The position numbers were made by a program, and so were the translations under genes. Positions 17,045 to 26,089 of a DNA stretch of 64,000 nt are shown here, one piece after another. The notes beneath the pieces are model-generated. The model was not told the DNA's origin. It did no database searches and saw only the letters and a program-made list of their open reading frames with translations. The DNA lies in NCBI RefSeq assembly GCF_010093305.1, contig NZ_PDWS01000004.1, positions 1-64,000 on the forward strand, read 5' to 3'. The DNA comes from Pseudoxanthomonas sacheonensis. Its GTDB lineage: Bacteria; Pseudomonadota; Gammaproteobacteria; Xanthomonadales; Xanthomonadaceae. The stretch's first letter is position 1, and every line of letters begins with the position of its first letter.

Positions 17045-17848
17045 ATGGCAGAGATAGAGTTGAAGATCGTTTCCGATCATCGGGACGGTTTGTTGATCGC
17101 GTTGGGCGAAGTTCTGGTCGCCAATCGTTTTTTATTGCTGCGCCACCGCCGCATGAATACGGATGCGGGCGTGCTGATGTCGCTTGTCGTGCAGGGACCG
17201 GAGGCCAATCTGCTGTCGCTGGAAGAGCAGCTGGGCACTCACTGGATGGTGAAAAGCCTGGAGGCCGGGCCCTACGATCCGAACGCTACCGCGCCATTGA
17301 CGCCGCCGCCCGCGCCCGTAGCGAGCGCGTCGCTTCCACCGGCGCCCGTTCCTTCGGTACCGGCGCAAACGCAGGCCGCCGCCAGCGGCAGCAACGGGGG
17401 CGCCGATAAGAAACGCATCGAAGCGCTGCTGCCGCAGGTCGCTCGCGATTATCCGCAGATCTTCGGCGCGGTGATGGGGTTGGAGCGCAACATGGAACCG
17501 TCGCAGCGCGAAGCGTCCATGCGCTACGTCGGCGCGCGGGTGGGCGCGTGGGTGTACAAGCGCGACTTCGCGCTGGGCGCGCGGTTGCCGCTTTCCGATT
17601 CGATCAAGCATATCGCGTTGCCCGCGATGCGCCAGTTGCTGCCGACCGAACTGGAAGGCGAAGCGTTGTCGACCGGCAGCAGCCCGTTCTGCGGCATGGA
17701 GCGCTCGACGGCGCCGCAATGCCACTTCCTGCGCGGATTCCTCGAGGGCTCGCTCAACGAGTGCGGCTATCTGGGCATGGTGCGGGTCAGCGAAGTCGCC
17801 TGCCGGGCCAACGGTTCGGATTCCTGCAAGTTCGTATTCCACGTCTGA
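17045..17848 (+). CDS. V4R domain protein with N-terminal ACT-like region
   Basis: 267 residues. Residues 1-78 have an ACT-like beta-alpha pattern (IELKIVSDHRDGLLIAL). Residues 79-118 are a Pro/Ala linker. Residues 119-267 form a V4R (4-vinyl reductase) domain with Cys at 216, 226, 240, 253 and 261 and the ending CRANGSDSCKFVFHV. V4R domains bind small molecules (phenols, hydrocarbons, tetrapyrrole precursors) and usually regulate a fused output, but no output domain is present here. It precedes the MHYT gene by 55 bp and is likely co-transcribed with it. Confidence 0.82.
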   Translation: MAEIELKIVSDHRDGLLIALGEVLVANRFLLLRHRRMNTDAGVLMSLVVQGPEANLLSLEEQLGTHWMVKSLEAGPYDPNATAPLTPPPAPVASASLPPAPVPSVPAQTQAAASGSNGGADKKRIEALLPQVARDYPQIFGAVMGLERNMEPSQREASMRYVGARVGAWVYKRDFALGARLPLSDSIKHIALPAMRQLLPTELEGEALSTGSSPFCGMERSTAPQCHFLRGFLEGSLNECGYLGMVRVSEVACRANGSDSCKFVFHV

Positions 17849-17903
17849 CGCCGGAATCGTTCCGGTTCCCTTAACTGTTCTTCAACCCCTGGAGGTCAAG
17901 GTC

Positions 17904-18659
17904 ATGCCGCACGATCATGCTGTGCAATGTATCCACGATCCGGTGCTGGTCGCACTGTCTTTCCTGGTCTCGGTGCTCGGTTCGTTCACCGCCTTGCAGA
18001 TGGCGATAAGCATCCCGGCGGCGCGCACCTCGGCGCAACGCTGGCAGGCGTTGCTGGCGGCGGGCGCGGCCATGGGCGGCGGCGCCATCTGGGCGATGCA
18101 CTTCATCGCCATGCTGGCTTGCCGCATGGAGATTCCGGTCGCCTACGATCCGGGTCTGACCGTGCTGTCGGCGGTGTTCGGCATCGGCGCCTGCACGATC
18201 GGCCTGGCTATCGCCGGTACCGGCGTGTTCTCGTGGGGCAAGCTGGTGACGGCGGGGACGTTCATGGGTCTTGGCGTGGCCGGCATGCACTACACCGGCA
18301 TGGCCGCGATGCGCATGCCGGCGACGACCATGTACGACGCCAATATCGTCGCGGTGTCGGTGCTGATAGCGGTGGTCGCTTCGACCGTGGCGTTGTGGCT
18401 GGCTTTCAACCTGCGCGGCTGGGCGCAGATGCTGGGCAGCGCGCTGGTCATGGGCGTGGCGGTGTGCGGCATGCATTACACCGGCATGTACGCGGCGCAC
18501 TTCATGCCGACCGGCGAGGATGCGGCCGCCGCGACCGCGGGCGGTCTGGTGGGCGAATACCTGGGCATGGGCGTGTTCGCCGTCGCGACCGTGCTGCTGA
18601 CCACCATGCTGGTGATGACCATGCTGCGCCGCCAGCGCCGCGCCGCCGTCACCATCTGA
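17904..18659 (+). CDS. Stand-alone MHYT-domain membrane sensor
   Basis: A 251-residue polytopic membrane protein with about seven hydrophobic segments and three MHYT-type motifs: MHFI at 65-68 and MHYT at 128-131 and 190-193. MHYT domains are proposed to coordinate a metal, likely copper, and sense oxygen, CO or NO. They are usually fused to GGDEF/EAL or kinase domains, but this protein ends in a short basic tail (LRRQRRAAVTI). GGAGG lies upstream of the start. Pairing with the soluble V4R protein suggests a split sensor. Confidence 0.88.
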   Translation: MPHDHAVQCIHDPVLVALSFLVSVLGSFTALQMAISIPAARTSAQRWQALLAAGAAMGGGAIWAMHFIAMLACRMEIPVAYDPGLTVLSAVFGIGACTIGLAIAGTGVFSWGKLVTAGTFMGLGVAGMHYTGMAAMRMPATTMYDANIVAVSVLIAVVASTVALWLAFNLRGWAQMLGSALVMGVAVCGMHYTGMYAAHFMPTGEDAAAATAGGLVGEYLGMGVFAVATVLLTTMLVMTMLRRQRRAAVTI

Positions 18660-18663
18660 ACGC

Positions 18664-18730
18664 CGTAGGTCGGGGCTACGCCCCCGACGCGCGCGAGAAT
18701 TCCATGGTCGGGGGCGTAACCCCGACCTAC
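18664..18730. repeat. Intergenic repeat of the gtaggtcggggctac family
   Basis: Inverted repeat with the arm gtaggtcggggctacgcccc at the left and its complement at the right (one mismatch, gtaac for gtagc). It lies between the MHYT gene and the icd terminator. Confidence 0.8.
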
Positions 18731-18764
18731 CTTCAGAATCCCGACAAAATCGCCGACAACGGCA

Positions 18765-18799
18765 TCGGAAAAAAAGAAGCCCGGGCGAACCGGGCTTCT
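18765..18799 (-). terminator. icd rho-independent terminator
   Basis: Stem AGAAGCCCGG (18775-18784) with CCGGGCTTCT (18790-18799). Read on the minus strand it is followed by a run of seven T, so it terminates icd. Confidence 0.9.
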
Positions 18800-18822
18800 C
18801 TTTCGATACCAACAACGATCGC

Positions 18823-20151
<1,329 letters not shown>

Positions 20152-20271
20152 GGAGTTGCTCCTGGGGTTGGAAAGCGCACCACCACGCTGGGGGGCATGC
20201 GTCAGGGGAAAACGGACTCCATTGTCGCGCTTAGTGGGGCGTAGAGCAAAACTCCCTAATCCAGATGATAG

Positions 20272-20295
20272 ACAGGCGCGGATTTCTCCGCGCCT
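20272..20295 (-). terminator. Hairpin after the GG-leader peptide gene
   Basis: CAGGCGCGGA pairs with TCCGCGCCTG around a short loop, 63 bp after the peptide stop. There is no good T-run on either side, so termination would be weak. It may instead be a processing or attenuation hairpin before icd. Confidence 0.45.
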
Positions 20296-20357
20296 GACCT
20301 AGGTTGTGACGCCCTAGGTTTGTTCAATTGCGTACCGCTTCGTTAGTTGGCGCCCAC

Positions 20358-20522
20358 TTAGGAAATTACCTCAAAAATGGTTTGCAGCGCCTTGCAGATC
20401 CTACCGCAGTCCGCTTGTGGGTCGACGATCTCTGCGGTTGACGTGACAGTAGCTGTCACATCCGAAAAATCTGCAGTGCCACCGGACACGAAACACAATT
20501 CCTGCGAATTCAACATTCTCAT
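20358..20522 (-). CDS. Short peptide with double-glycine-type leader
   Basis: A 54-residue peptide. The N-terminus LNSQELCFVSGG fits the LSxxELxxIxGG consensus of leaders cleaved after GG by C39-peptidase ABC exporters. The predicted 39-residue core begins TADFSDVTATVTSTAEIV and ends with a CGRIC pair and a hydrophobic helix. The ATG at 20522 has AAGGAG six bases upstream; ATG codons further upstream lack one. The core motif repeats one found in the LysM protein encoded 0.8 kb upstream. Local GC is visibly lower than the surroundings. No exporter, peptidase, modification enzyme or immunity gene is seen nearby, so bacteriocin, RiPP or signal peptide all remain possible. Confidence 0.68.
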   Translation of the reverse strand: MRMLNSQELCFVSGGTADFSDVTATVTSTAEIVDPQADCGRICKALQTIFEVIS

Positions 20523-20547
20523 TTGATTCTCCTTGGTTATTGTTTGC

Positions 20548-20565
20548 CGCTCCATCTGTGGAGCG
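20548..20565 (-). promoter_or_regulatory. 5'-leader hairpin of the GG-leader peptide gene
   Basis: CGCTCCA pairs with TGGAGCG around a 4-base loop, 26-43 bases upstream of the peptide start and outside the AAGGAG site. It may stabilise the leader. A possible promoter (TTGGAC, 16-bp spacer, TAGTTA on the minus strand) lies further upstream near 20660-20690. Confidence 0.35.
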
Positions 20566-20717
20566 CTGCAAGACTCGATGATTGACAAGCCAAATGCAAC
20601 TCACAAAAGCGTGCGAATTCCTTCGCTCCGTTGCGCAATCAAACTCACTCGAGATGTTCTAGCTAACTACTAGTGCTTCACTGTTGTCCAACTCACACTG
20701 ACCAAAAAAACAAAGAT

Positions 20718-20746
20718 AAAAAAAGGGCGCGGATTGCTCCGCGCCC
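20718..20746 (-). terminator. Terminator of the lipoprotein gene
   Basis: GGGCGCGGA and TCCGCGCCC pair around TTGC. On the minus strand the stem is followed by seven T and more T-rich sequence. This separates the lipoprotein transcript from the GG-leader peptide gene, which therefore needs its own promoter. Confidence 0.9.
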
Positions 20747-20773
20747 GAGATGCCACCCTGGGGAGAGGGCGGG

Positions 20774-21262
20774 TTACTTGACTTCGATTTCTTGGGTCAT
20801 GCCGGCGGGCTGGCCGTTGACCGTCACATCGACTTTGTACTTGCCGGTGGGCCACGGCGTCGCCTTGGAAATAATAAGATTGGTTGTGCCGGCATCTTCG
20901 GCAGTTACGTTTGCAGTCTGCTGGCCGGCCACCTGACCGTCTTGGTAAGTCAGCTTGGCATCGATGGCGGCGTTGGCGGCAGTAGTGGCATCTGTTTTTA
21001 CCGAAACGATGATCTTGTCCTTGACACCGAAGGTGCTAACAGCTGCAACCGATTTGTCAGCACCGGCGGTATTGCCGACGGTAACGCTGGTGGTGCTGAC
21101 CGGAGCGGGTGCCGGAGCCGGCTCGGTCGGAGCGGGAGCCGGTGCTGGTTCGGTTACGACGGGAGCTGGGGCGACGGCTTCCTCTTTCTTCTTGCAGCCG
21201 GCCAGGGCAACCGTGCCGGCCAGGGCGACGATCAGAGCATAGGAAATACGATTGAGTTTCAT
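20774..21262 (-). CDS. Lipoprotein with Pro/Ala linker and Ig-like domain
   Basis: 162 residues. It carries a lipoprotein signal with lipobox LAGC (Cys23), a Lys-rich KKKEE start, a Pro/Ala/Glu linker at about residues 30-55 (a periplasm-spanning type) and a C-terminal beta-sandwich-like domain (DKIIVSVKTDATT, GKYKVDVTVNGQPAGMTQEIEV). It lies 43 bp downstream of the LysM gene on the same strand and has its own terminator, so the two probably form an operon. It could be an outer-membrane-anchored partner at the cell wall. Confidence 0.72.
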   Translation of the reverse strand: MKLNRISYALIVALAGTVALAGCKKKEEAVAPAPVVTEPAPAPAPTEPAPAPAPVSTTSVTVGNTAGADKSVAAVSTFGVKDKIIVSVKTDATTAANAAIDAKLTYQDGQVAGQQTANVTAEDAGTTNLIISKATPWPTGKYKVDVTVNGQPAGMTQEIEVK

Positions 21263-21305
21263 GGTGTCAGTCCTTGAAATGAATTGAATGGGAGAGAGAA
21301 GCGAA

Positions 21306-21605
21306 TCAGGCGCTGGTATCGGCAGGCGGCAATTTGATCACCTGGCCCGGGAAGATGCGGTCGGGATCGTCCAGCACGTCACGGTTGGCTTCAAAAATCT
21401 GTTTCCATGCACTCGCGTGGCCCAACTGTTCTTTCGCAATCTTGGAGAGTGTGTCACCTTTCTCAATGGTGTAGCTGCGTTCGCCGACAATTTCTTCCGT
21501 ACTATCTACCTTGACAGTCACGTCCGAAAAATCCGCTGCTTTCTGCTCGGTCGAGTCGACCTTGATAGTGACGTCTGAAAAATCTGCTTTTTTCTCGGTA
21601 CTCAT
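21306..21605 (-). CDS. LysM-domain protein with tandem ADFSDV repeats
   Basis: 99 residues without a signal peptide. Residues 7-20 and 24-37 are two near-identical copies of ADFSDVTxKVDSTE. Residues 45-93 are one LysM domain (YTIEKGDTLSKIAKEQ to FPGQVIKLP), close to the C-terminal LysM of the E. coli potassium-binding protein Kbp/YgaU. LysM domains bind peptidoglycan or related glycans; cytoplasmic Kbp-like members bind K+. The start at 21605 follows GGAGGAG. The repeat recurs in the downstream GG-leader peptide. Confidence 0.82.
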   Translation of the reverse strand: MSTEKKADFSDVTIKVDSTEQKAADFSDVTVKVDSTEEIVGERSYTIEKGDTLSKIAKEQLGHASAWKQIFEANRDVLDDPDRIFPGQVIKLPPADTSA

Positions 21606-21712
21606 GCGGGACTCCTCCCTGAGGGAGTTGGTGTGCTGGGGAAGCCAAATCTACACATGTGTTGTTAAGAATTCATGGCTTGCCGGTGAAACCGGCATAC
21701 GGTCTTCACGCG

Positions 21713-22528
21713 CTATTGACGGATCTCGCGCAGGGCGACGGGCGATTCGGTTCCAGGCGTCGCGCGCCAAGGGTTTATGTCCAGTCCGCCGCGGCGCGTA
21801 TAACGCGCTTCCACCGACAGCTGGTTGGGCCGGCAATGCGTCGAAACGTCCTGAAATATGCGCTCAACGCATTGCTCGTGGAATCCGGCATGCTCACGGA
21901 AACTCACCAGGTAGCGCAGCAGTCCCGTACGTTCGATACGTGGCCCACGGTAGGCCAGTACCACGCTGCCCCAGTCCGGCTGGCCGGTGACCGGGCAGTT
22001 GGATTTGAGCAAATGTGAGAAAAGTAACTCTTCTACGATCTGCGCCTCATCCGACGAAAGGTAGGAAGGATTCGGTGGGCCGTAGTCGCTGATCTCGATG
22101 TCTTGCGCGTCGATGGATTCGCCCGCCTCCGCTTCCGCCATTTCCGGCAGACCGAACGCGACCGCCACATCCGCGCCCGCGCGTGCGGACAGGTCGATGG
22201 CGATGCGTTCGCGCGCCGCTTCGTCGCTGTTGAAGCGCTCGGAGTTCAACGAATTGAGATAGAGCTTCAGCGATTTGGATTCCACCAGATGCGGCGAATC
22301 GCAGGGCACGGTGAAAGTGGCCGTGGCCACGCACGGCTTGCCGCGCGCATCCAGCCAGCTGAGTTCGTAGGCCTGCCAGCGGTCATGGCCGATGAAGGGC
22401 AGGGCGTCGTCGGCGACGCCTATTTCGGCGCGGCCGGTGGCGCGGGGAATCGGGAACAGCAGTCCGGCGTCGTACTGCGACGGGTAGGCGACTTCCCGGC
22501 CCAGGCTGGAATCTTGTGGGGTATTCAT
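21713..22528 (-). CDS. queF: NADPH-dependent 7-cyano-7-deazaguanine reductase
   Basis: A 271-residue bimodular (type II) QueF, with the QueF motif ESKSLK at residues 83-88 and the catalytic Cys178 and Asp185 in [11 protein letters not shown]. It reduces preQ0 to preQ1 in queuosine tRNA modification in the cytoplasm. No other que genes or preQ1 riboswitch are visible here. The start at 22528 is the only in-frame Met giving the usual N-terminus. Confidence 0.95.
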   Translation of the reverse strand: MNTPQDSSLGREVAYPSQYDAGLLFPIPRATGRAEIGVADDALPFIGHDRWQAYELSWLDARGKPCVATATFTVPCDSPHLVESKSLKLYLNSLNSERFNSDEAARERIAIDLSARAGADVAVAFGLPEMAEAEAGESIDAQDIEISDYGPPNPSYLSSDEAQIVEELLFSHLLKSNCPVTGQPDWGSVVLAYRGPRIERTGLLRYLVSFREHAGFHEQCVERIFQDVSTHCRPNQLSVEARYTRRGGLDINPWRATPGTESPVALREIRQ

Positions 22529-22604
22529 GGCCTTATTTTACGGGCGCGCTGGTAGGTGGGGTGTATAAACGGCGGACTTCAGCCCTTGGCCACAGGATCC
22601 AGTC

Positions 22605-23048
22605 ATGTCCCTAAACCCGATTGCCGGCGCCATCGTCCTTCTGGCATGCGCCATGGCATTGCCCGGATGCGCCTCTGGAACGGACAACGCGCCGTCGGCC
22701 GACAAGGTTTCCGCAAACGCAGCGGAAGCGACGGTGGTCGAAGCGAGCGCGGACGGCGAAACCCGCCTGCGGCCTGGGCAGATATTGGCCATCGAACTCG
22801 ATAGCAACGCCAGCACGGGCTATGCCTGGGAAATCGTGGAAGACGGAAGTCCAGTGCTCGAGCCGGCACCGGTGCCCGCGCGCGCCGCGCCGGCCGTTCC
22901 GCCCATGCCGGGAGCCGGCGGAACCTCGCGTTGGCGCTACCGCGCGGCGCAGGCGGGAGCGGCGACGCTGCGCCTGGTGTACAGGCGCTCCTGGGAAAAG
23001 GGAGTCGAACCGGTCCGGACCGCCACCTACCGGGTGGTGGTGGAATAA
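22605..23048 (+). CDS. Chagasin-type (I42) protease inhibitor lipoprotein
   Basis: 147 residues. A lipoprotein signal ends LPGC (Cys22). The mature part has the three I42 inhibitor loops: STGYAWE (residues 70-76), the Gly-rich GAGGTSRWRY (103-112) and RRSWEKG (127-133), which correspond to the NPTTGY, GxxG and RPW loops of chagasin. Such proteins block papain-like cysteine proteases by wedging these loops into the active site. Outer-membrane anchoring suggests defence against foreign or own secreted proteases. It is divergently transcribed from queF. Confidence 0.85.
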   Translation: MSLNPIAGAIVLLACAMALPGCASGTDNAPSADKVSANAAEATVVEASADGETRLRPGQILAIELDSNASTGYAWEIVEDGSPVLEPAPVPARAAPAVPPMPGAGGTSRWRYRAAQAGAATLRLVYRRSWEKGVEPVRTATYRVVVE

Positions 23049-23053
23049 CGTGG

Positions 23054-23080
23054 TGTCGGGGGCGTAGCCCCGACCTACGG
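23054..23080. repeat. Half copy of the gtaggtcggggctac repeat
   Basis: A single arm (gtcgggggcgtagccccgac plus ctacgg) without its partner arm. It provides the stop codon of the minus-strand amidohydrolase gene (23075-23077). Confidence 0.7.
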
Positions 23081-24391
23081 GGCGTGCAGGTAATCCAGCG
23101 TCACCTGCATCAGCGCGCGGAAACCGATGTCCAGCGACGATTCGTCCAGCAGGAACTTCGGCGAATGGTTGCTGGGCGCGGTGGCCGGATCGATGCCTTC
23201 GGAGGTCGAGCCGACGAAGAAGAACATCGACGGCACTTCCAGTGCGTACAGCGAGAAATCCTCCGAGCCCATCTGCAACGGCGGCTCGTACACATTGTCC
23301 TTGCCGACCACCGCCTGCAGGCTGGGCAGCATCTTCGCAGTCAACGCCGGATCGTTGACGGTGGGCGGATTGCCGTCTTTCTCGTAGATGTCGGTCTTCG
23401 CGGTGGCGCCGTGCGCGGCGGCGGTGTGCTCGGCCACGTTGCGCAGGTCGGCGAAGACCTGCTGGCGCATCTTCGGGTCGAAGGTGCGGATGGTGCCGAC
23501 CATTTCCACGTCGTCTGGAATGATGTTGTAGCGGATGCCGCCCTTGATGGCGCCGAAGGTCACCACCGCCGGCAGCTTGGCGATGTTGGTGCGCCGGCTG
23601 ACGATGGTCTGCGCGGTGCCGATCATGTCGGCCGCGGCCACGATGGGGTCGATGCCGTTCCACGGCGCCGAGCCGTGCGTTTGCCGGCCCGTCACCTTGA
23701 TGGAGAACCGGTCCGACGCGGCCATCAGCGGCCCCTGCCGTACCGCGATCTGTCCCGCCTGCACGCTGGAAAAAACATGCAGTCCGAACACCGCTTCCGG
23801 CTTGAAGTCTTTGAACAGACCTTCCTTCAGCATCAGCGAAGCACCGCCTTCCTCCGGTGGCGGCGCGCCTTCCTCGGCCGGCTGGAAGATCAGCATCACC
23901 GAGCCCGGCAAGTCCTTGCGCATCGCCACCAGCGCCTCGGCCACGCCCATCAGGATGCCGGTATGCGCATCGTGTCCGCAGGCGTGCATGACGCCGACGT
24001 TTTCGCCGCGATAGGTGGAAGTCGCCTTCGATGCGAACGGCAGACCGGTCTGCTCCGTCACCGGCAGCGCGTCCATGTCGGCGCGCAGGGCGATCTTCGG
24101 CCCCGGCTTGCCGCCGGCGACGATCGCCACCACGCCGTGGCCGGCGATGATCTTCGGTTGCAATCCAAGCGCGCGCAGGTGCTCGGCTACTTTGGCCGAA
24201 GTGCGCTCCTCGCGATTGGAAAGTTCCGGATGCGCGTGGAAGTCGCGGCGCCAGGCGACGATCTTCGCGTCCAGGTTCTTCGCCGCCGCGGCGACCTCGG
24301 CGCGCTGGCCGGGCGTTTCCTGAGCTTCAGCGGCAAACGTGGTCGCCAGTGCGGCCAGTATCAGTGGCGCGATTCGAAGGGGTATGGTCAT
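23075..24391 (-). CDS. Secreted M20 family amidohydrolase, copy 1
   Basis: A 438-residue M20D-type metallo-amidohydrolase (hippurate/N-acyl amino acid hydrolase family) with a signal peptide ending AAEA. The metal-binding motifs ALRADMDALPVTE, HACGHDAHTGILMG and FQPAEEG are intact, and a dimerisation (lid) domain occupies about residues 220-330. It likely deacylates N-acyl amino acids or peptides in the periplasm. The stop codon lies in a half repeat. It is a close paralogue of the next upstream gene, 175 bp away. Confidence 0.9.
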   Translation of the reverse strand: MTIPLRIAPLILAALATTFAAEAQETPGQRAEVAAAAKNLDAKIVAWRRDFHAHPELSNREERTSAKVAEHLRALGLQPKIIAGHGVVAIVAGGKPGPKIALRADMDALPVTEQTGLPFASKATSTYRGENVGVMHACGHDAHTGILMGVAEALVAMRKDLPGSVMLIFQPAEEGAPPPEEGGASLMLKEGLFKDFKPEAVFGLHVFSSVQAGQIAVRQGPLMAASDRFSIKVTGRQTHGSAPWNGIDPIVAAADMIGTAQTIVSRRTNIAKLPAVVTFGAIKGGIRYNIIPDDVEMVGTIRTFDPKMRQQVFADLRNVAEHTAAAHGATAKTDIYEKDGNPPTVNDPALTAKMLPSLQAVVGKDNVYEPPLQMGSEDFSLYALEVPSMFFFVGSTSEGIDPATAPSNHSPKFLLDESSLDIGFRALMQVTLDYLHAP

Positions 24392-24458
24392 CGGCGGCTC
24401 CAGAGGGTGTGCACCGATGCTAACCCGTCCACAGCCGCCGTAGGACCAGCAGGAGGCG

Positions 24459-24561
24459 CGTAGGAGCGACGTAAGTCGCGAAGGGAAGAATTACCGTGCG
24501 CTCCATCCCGATACCGATGCACGTTGCCGGAGGTGCATTCGCGACTTACGTCGCTCCTACG
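24459..24561. repeat. Intergenic repeat of the gtaggagcgacgtaagtcgcg family
   Basis: Inverted repeat with arms cgtaggagcgacgtaagtcg at the left and the complement at the right, and a roughly 55-bp loop. It separates the two paralogous M20 genes. Another copy is at 33409-33477. Confidence 0.85.
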
Positions 24562-24566
24562 ACTTG

Positions 24567-25877
24567 CTAAGGGCTGCTCAGATAATCCAGCGCCACCTGC
24601 AGCATCGCTTTGCTGCCGACCTGCAGCGACTGCTCGTCCAGCAGGAACTGCGGCGAATGATTGATCGGCGCGGTGGCGGGATCGGTGCCGCGGGAGGTCG
24701 ATCCGACGAAGAAAAAGAAAGTCGGGGCGGCGGTGGCGTACTGCGAGAAATCCTCGGCCACGGTGACCAGCGGCATCTCCACCACGTTGCCTGTGCCCAG
24801 CGCGCTTTCCAGCGAAGCGCGGCCGCGTTGCGCCAGCGCCGGGTCGTTGATCGTGGCCGGTGCGTTGTTCACGACCTGTAGTTCCGCCGTGCCGCCACCG
24901 GCATGGGCGAAGTCTTGCGCGGTGCGATGGAAGCGATCGATCACGTCCTGGCGCACTGCCGGATCGAAAGTCCGCAGCGTGCCAACCAGCTTAGCCTCGT
25001 CCGGAATGATGTTGAAACGCACGCCGCTCTGGAACTGTCCGGCGGTCAGCACCACCGGCGTGGCGGCGATGTTGACCTGGCGCGCGATGATCGATTGCGT
25101 GCCCAGCAGGATCTGCGCGCCCAGCGTGATCGGGTCCACGCCGTCCCACGGCCGCGAACCATGGGTCTGCTTGCCGTGCACGGTAAGCGTCCATTCGTCG
25201 GCGCTGGCCATCAGCGCGCCGCTGCGGGTGCCGACCTTGCCGACCGGCAGACCGGCCCAGACGTGCAGCCCGAACACCGCATCGGGTTTGAAGTCGGCGA
25301 AGATGCCCTGCTTCAGCATCAGCGCCGCGCCGAATTCCTCGCCCGCGTTCGGCGGACCTTCCTCGGCCGGCTGGAACACGAACATCACCTCTCCCGGCAA
25401 CTGGTCCTTCATCGCCGCCAGCGCCGAGGCCACGCCCAGCAGCATCGCCACGTGCGCATCGTGACCGCAGGCGTGCATGACGCCCACCGGCTGGCCGCGA
25501 TATTCGCTGGTCGCTTTGGAGGCGAAGGGCAGGCCGGTCTGTTCGGTGACCGGCAAGGCGTCCATGTCGGCACGGATGGCGATGCGCGGACCGGGCTTGC
25601 CGCCTTTGAGGACGGCGGTCACGCCGGTTTTGGCGATGCCCGTCTTCGGCTGCAGGCCCAGCGCGCGCAGCTGGTCGGCGACCAGTTTGGCGGTGCGGAT
25701 TTCATGGGTGCCCAGTTCCGGATGCTCGTGGATGTCGCGGCGCCATTGGACGATCTCCGGTTGCAGGCGTTGCAAGGCTTCCGCTGCGACGGAGGTCTGC
25801 GCCTGCGCGGCGATCGCGCTGGCCGGCAGCAAGGCGAAGAGCAGCGCGCGCATGGCGACTCGGTATGGAAAAGGCAT
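24567..25877 (-). CDS. Secreted M20 family amidohydrolase, copy 2
   Basis: 436 residues, same family and layout as the neighbouring copy: signal peptide ending AAQA, RADMDALPVTEQTG, HACGHDAHVAMLLG, FQPAEEGPP, and the C-terminal HSPQFLLDEQSLQVG. The start MPFPYRVAMRALL at 25877 is preferred; Met at 25853 is possible. The longer upstream extension is translated repeat. Divergence from copy 1 in the lid domain suggests a different acyl or amino acid preference. Confidence 0.88.
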   Translation of the reverse strand: MPFPYRVAMRALLFALLPASAIAAQAQTSVAAEALQRLQPEIVQWRRDIHEHPELGTHEIRTAKLVADQLRALGLQPKTGIAKTGVTAVLKGGKPGPRIAIRADMDALPVTEQTGLPFASKATSEYRGQPVGVMHACGHDAHVAMLLGVASALAAMKDQLPGEVMFVFQPAEEGPPNAGEEFGAALMLKQGIFADFKPDAVFGLHVWAGLPVGKVGTRSGALMASADEWTLTVHGKQTHGSRPWDGVDPITLGAQILLGTQSIIARQVNIAATPVVLTAGQFQSGVRFNIIPDEAKLVGTLRTFDPAVRQDVIDRFHRTAQDFAHAGGGTAELQVVNNAPATINDPALAQRGRASLESALGTGNVVEMPLVTVAEDFSQYATAAPTFFFFVGSTSRGTDPATAPINHSPQFLLDEQSLQVGSKAMLQVALDYLSSP

Positions 25878-25929
25878 CCGGATATTCCATATGGGGGACA
25901 AGAATGGTAACGCGATCAAACCGCACGCC

Positions 25930-26000
25930 TGTAGGAGCGGGCCCTGCCCGCGACGGGCTTTACCGGTAACGCCCGGTCGCGGGCAGGGCCCGCTCCTACA
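25930..26000. repeat. Intergenic repeat of the gtaggagcgggccctgcccgc family
   Basis: Inverted repeat with arms at 25930-25953 and 25977-26000. It lies between the divergent M20 and permease genes, so it is part of their shared upstream region. Confidence 0.85.
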
Positions 26001-26089
26001 TGAGGGAAAGGCATATCGATAGAGGGCGAACGGCTCGCAATCCATCCACAAGACATGCGACGCTGCGTGCGCCCCGACCGAGGACGCCC

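Noticed and set aside
17904..18659. MHYT protein considered as the N-terminus of a GGDEF/EAL enzyme
   Set aside because: The frame stops after the membrane domain and is followed by a repeat and the icd terminator; no output domain is encoded.
20774..21262. Lipoprotein considered as an immunity protein for the GG peptide
   Set aside because: Possible, but a terminator separates the two genes and no sequence feature supports immunity; kept only as a neighbour.
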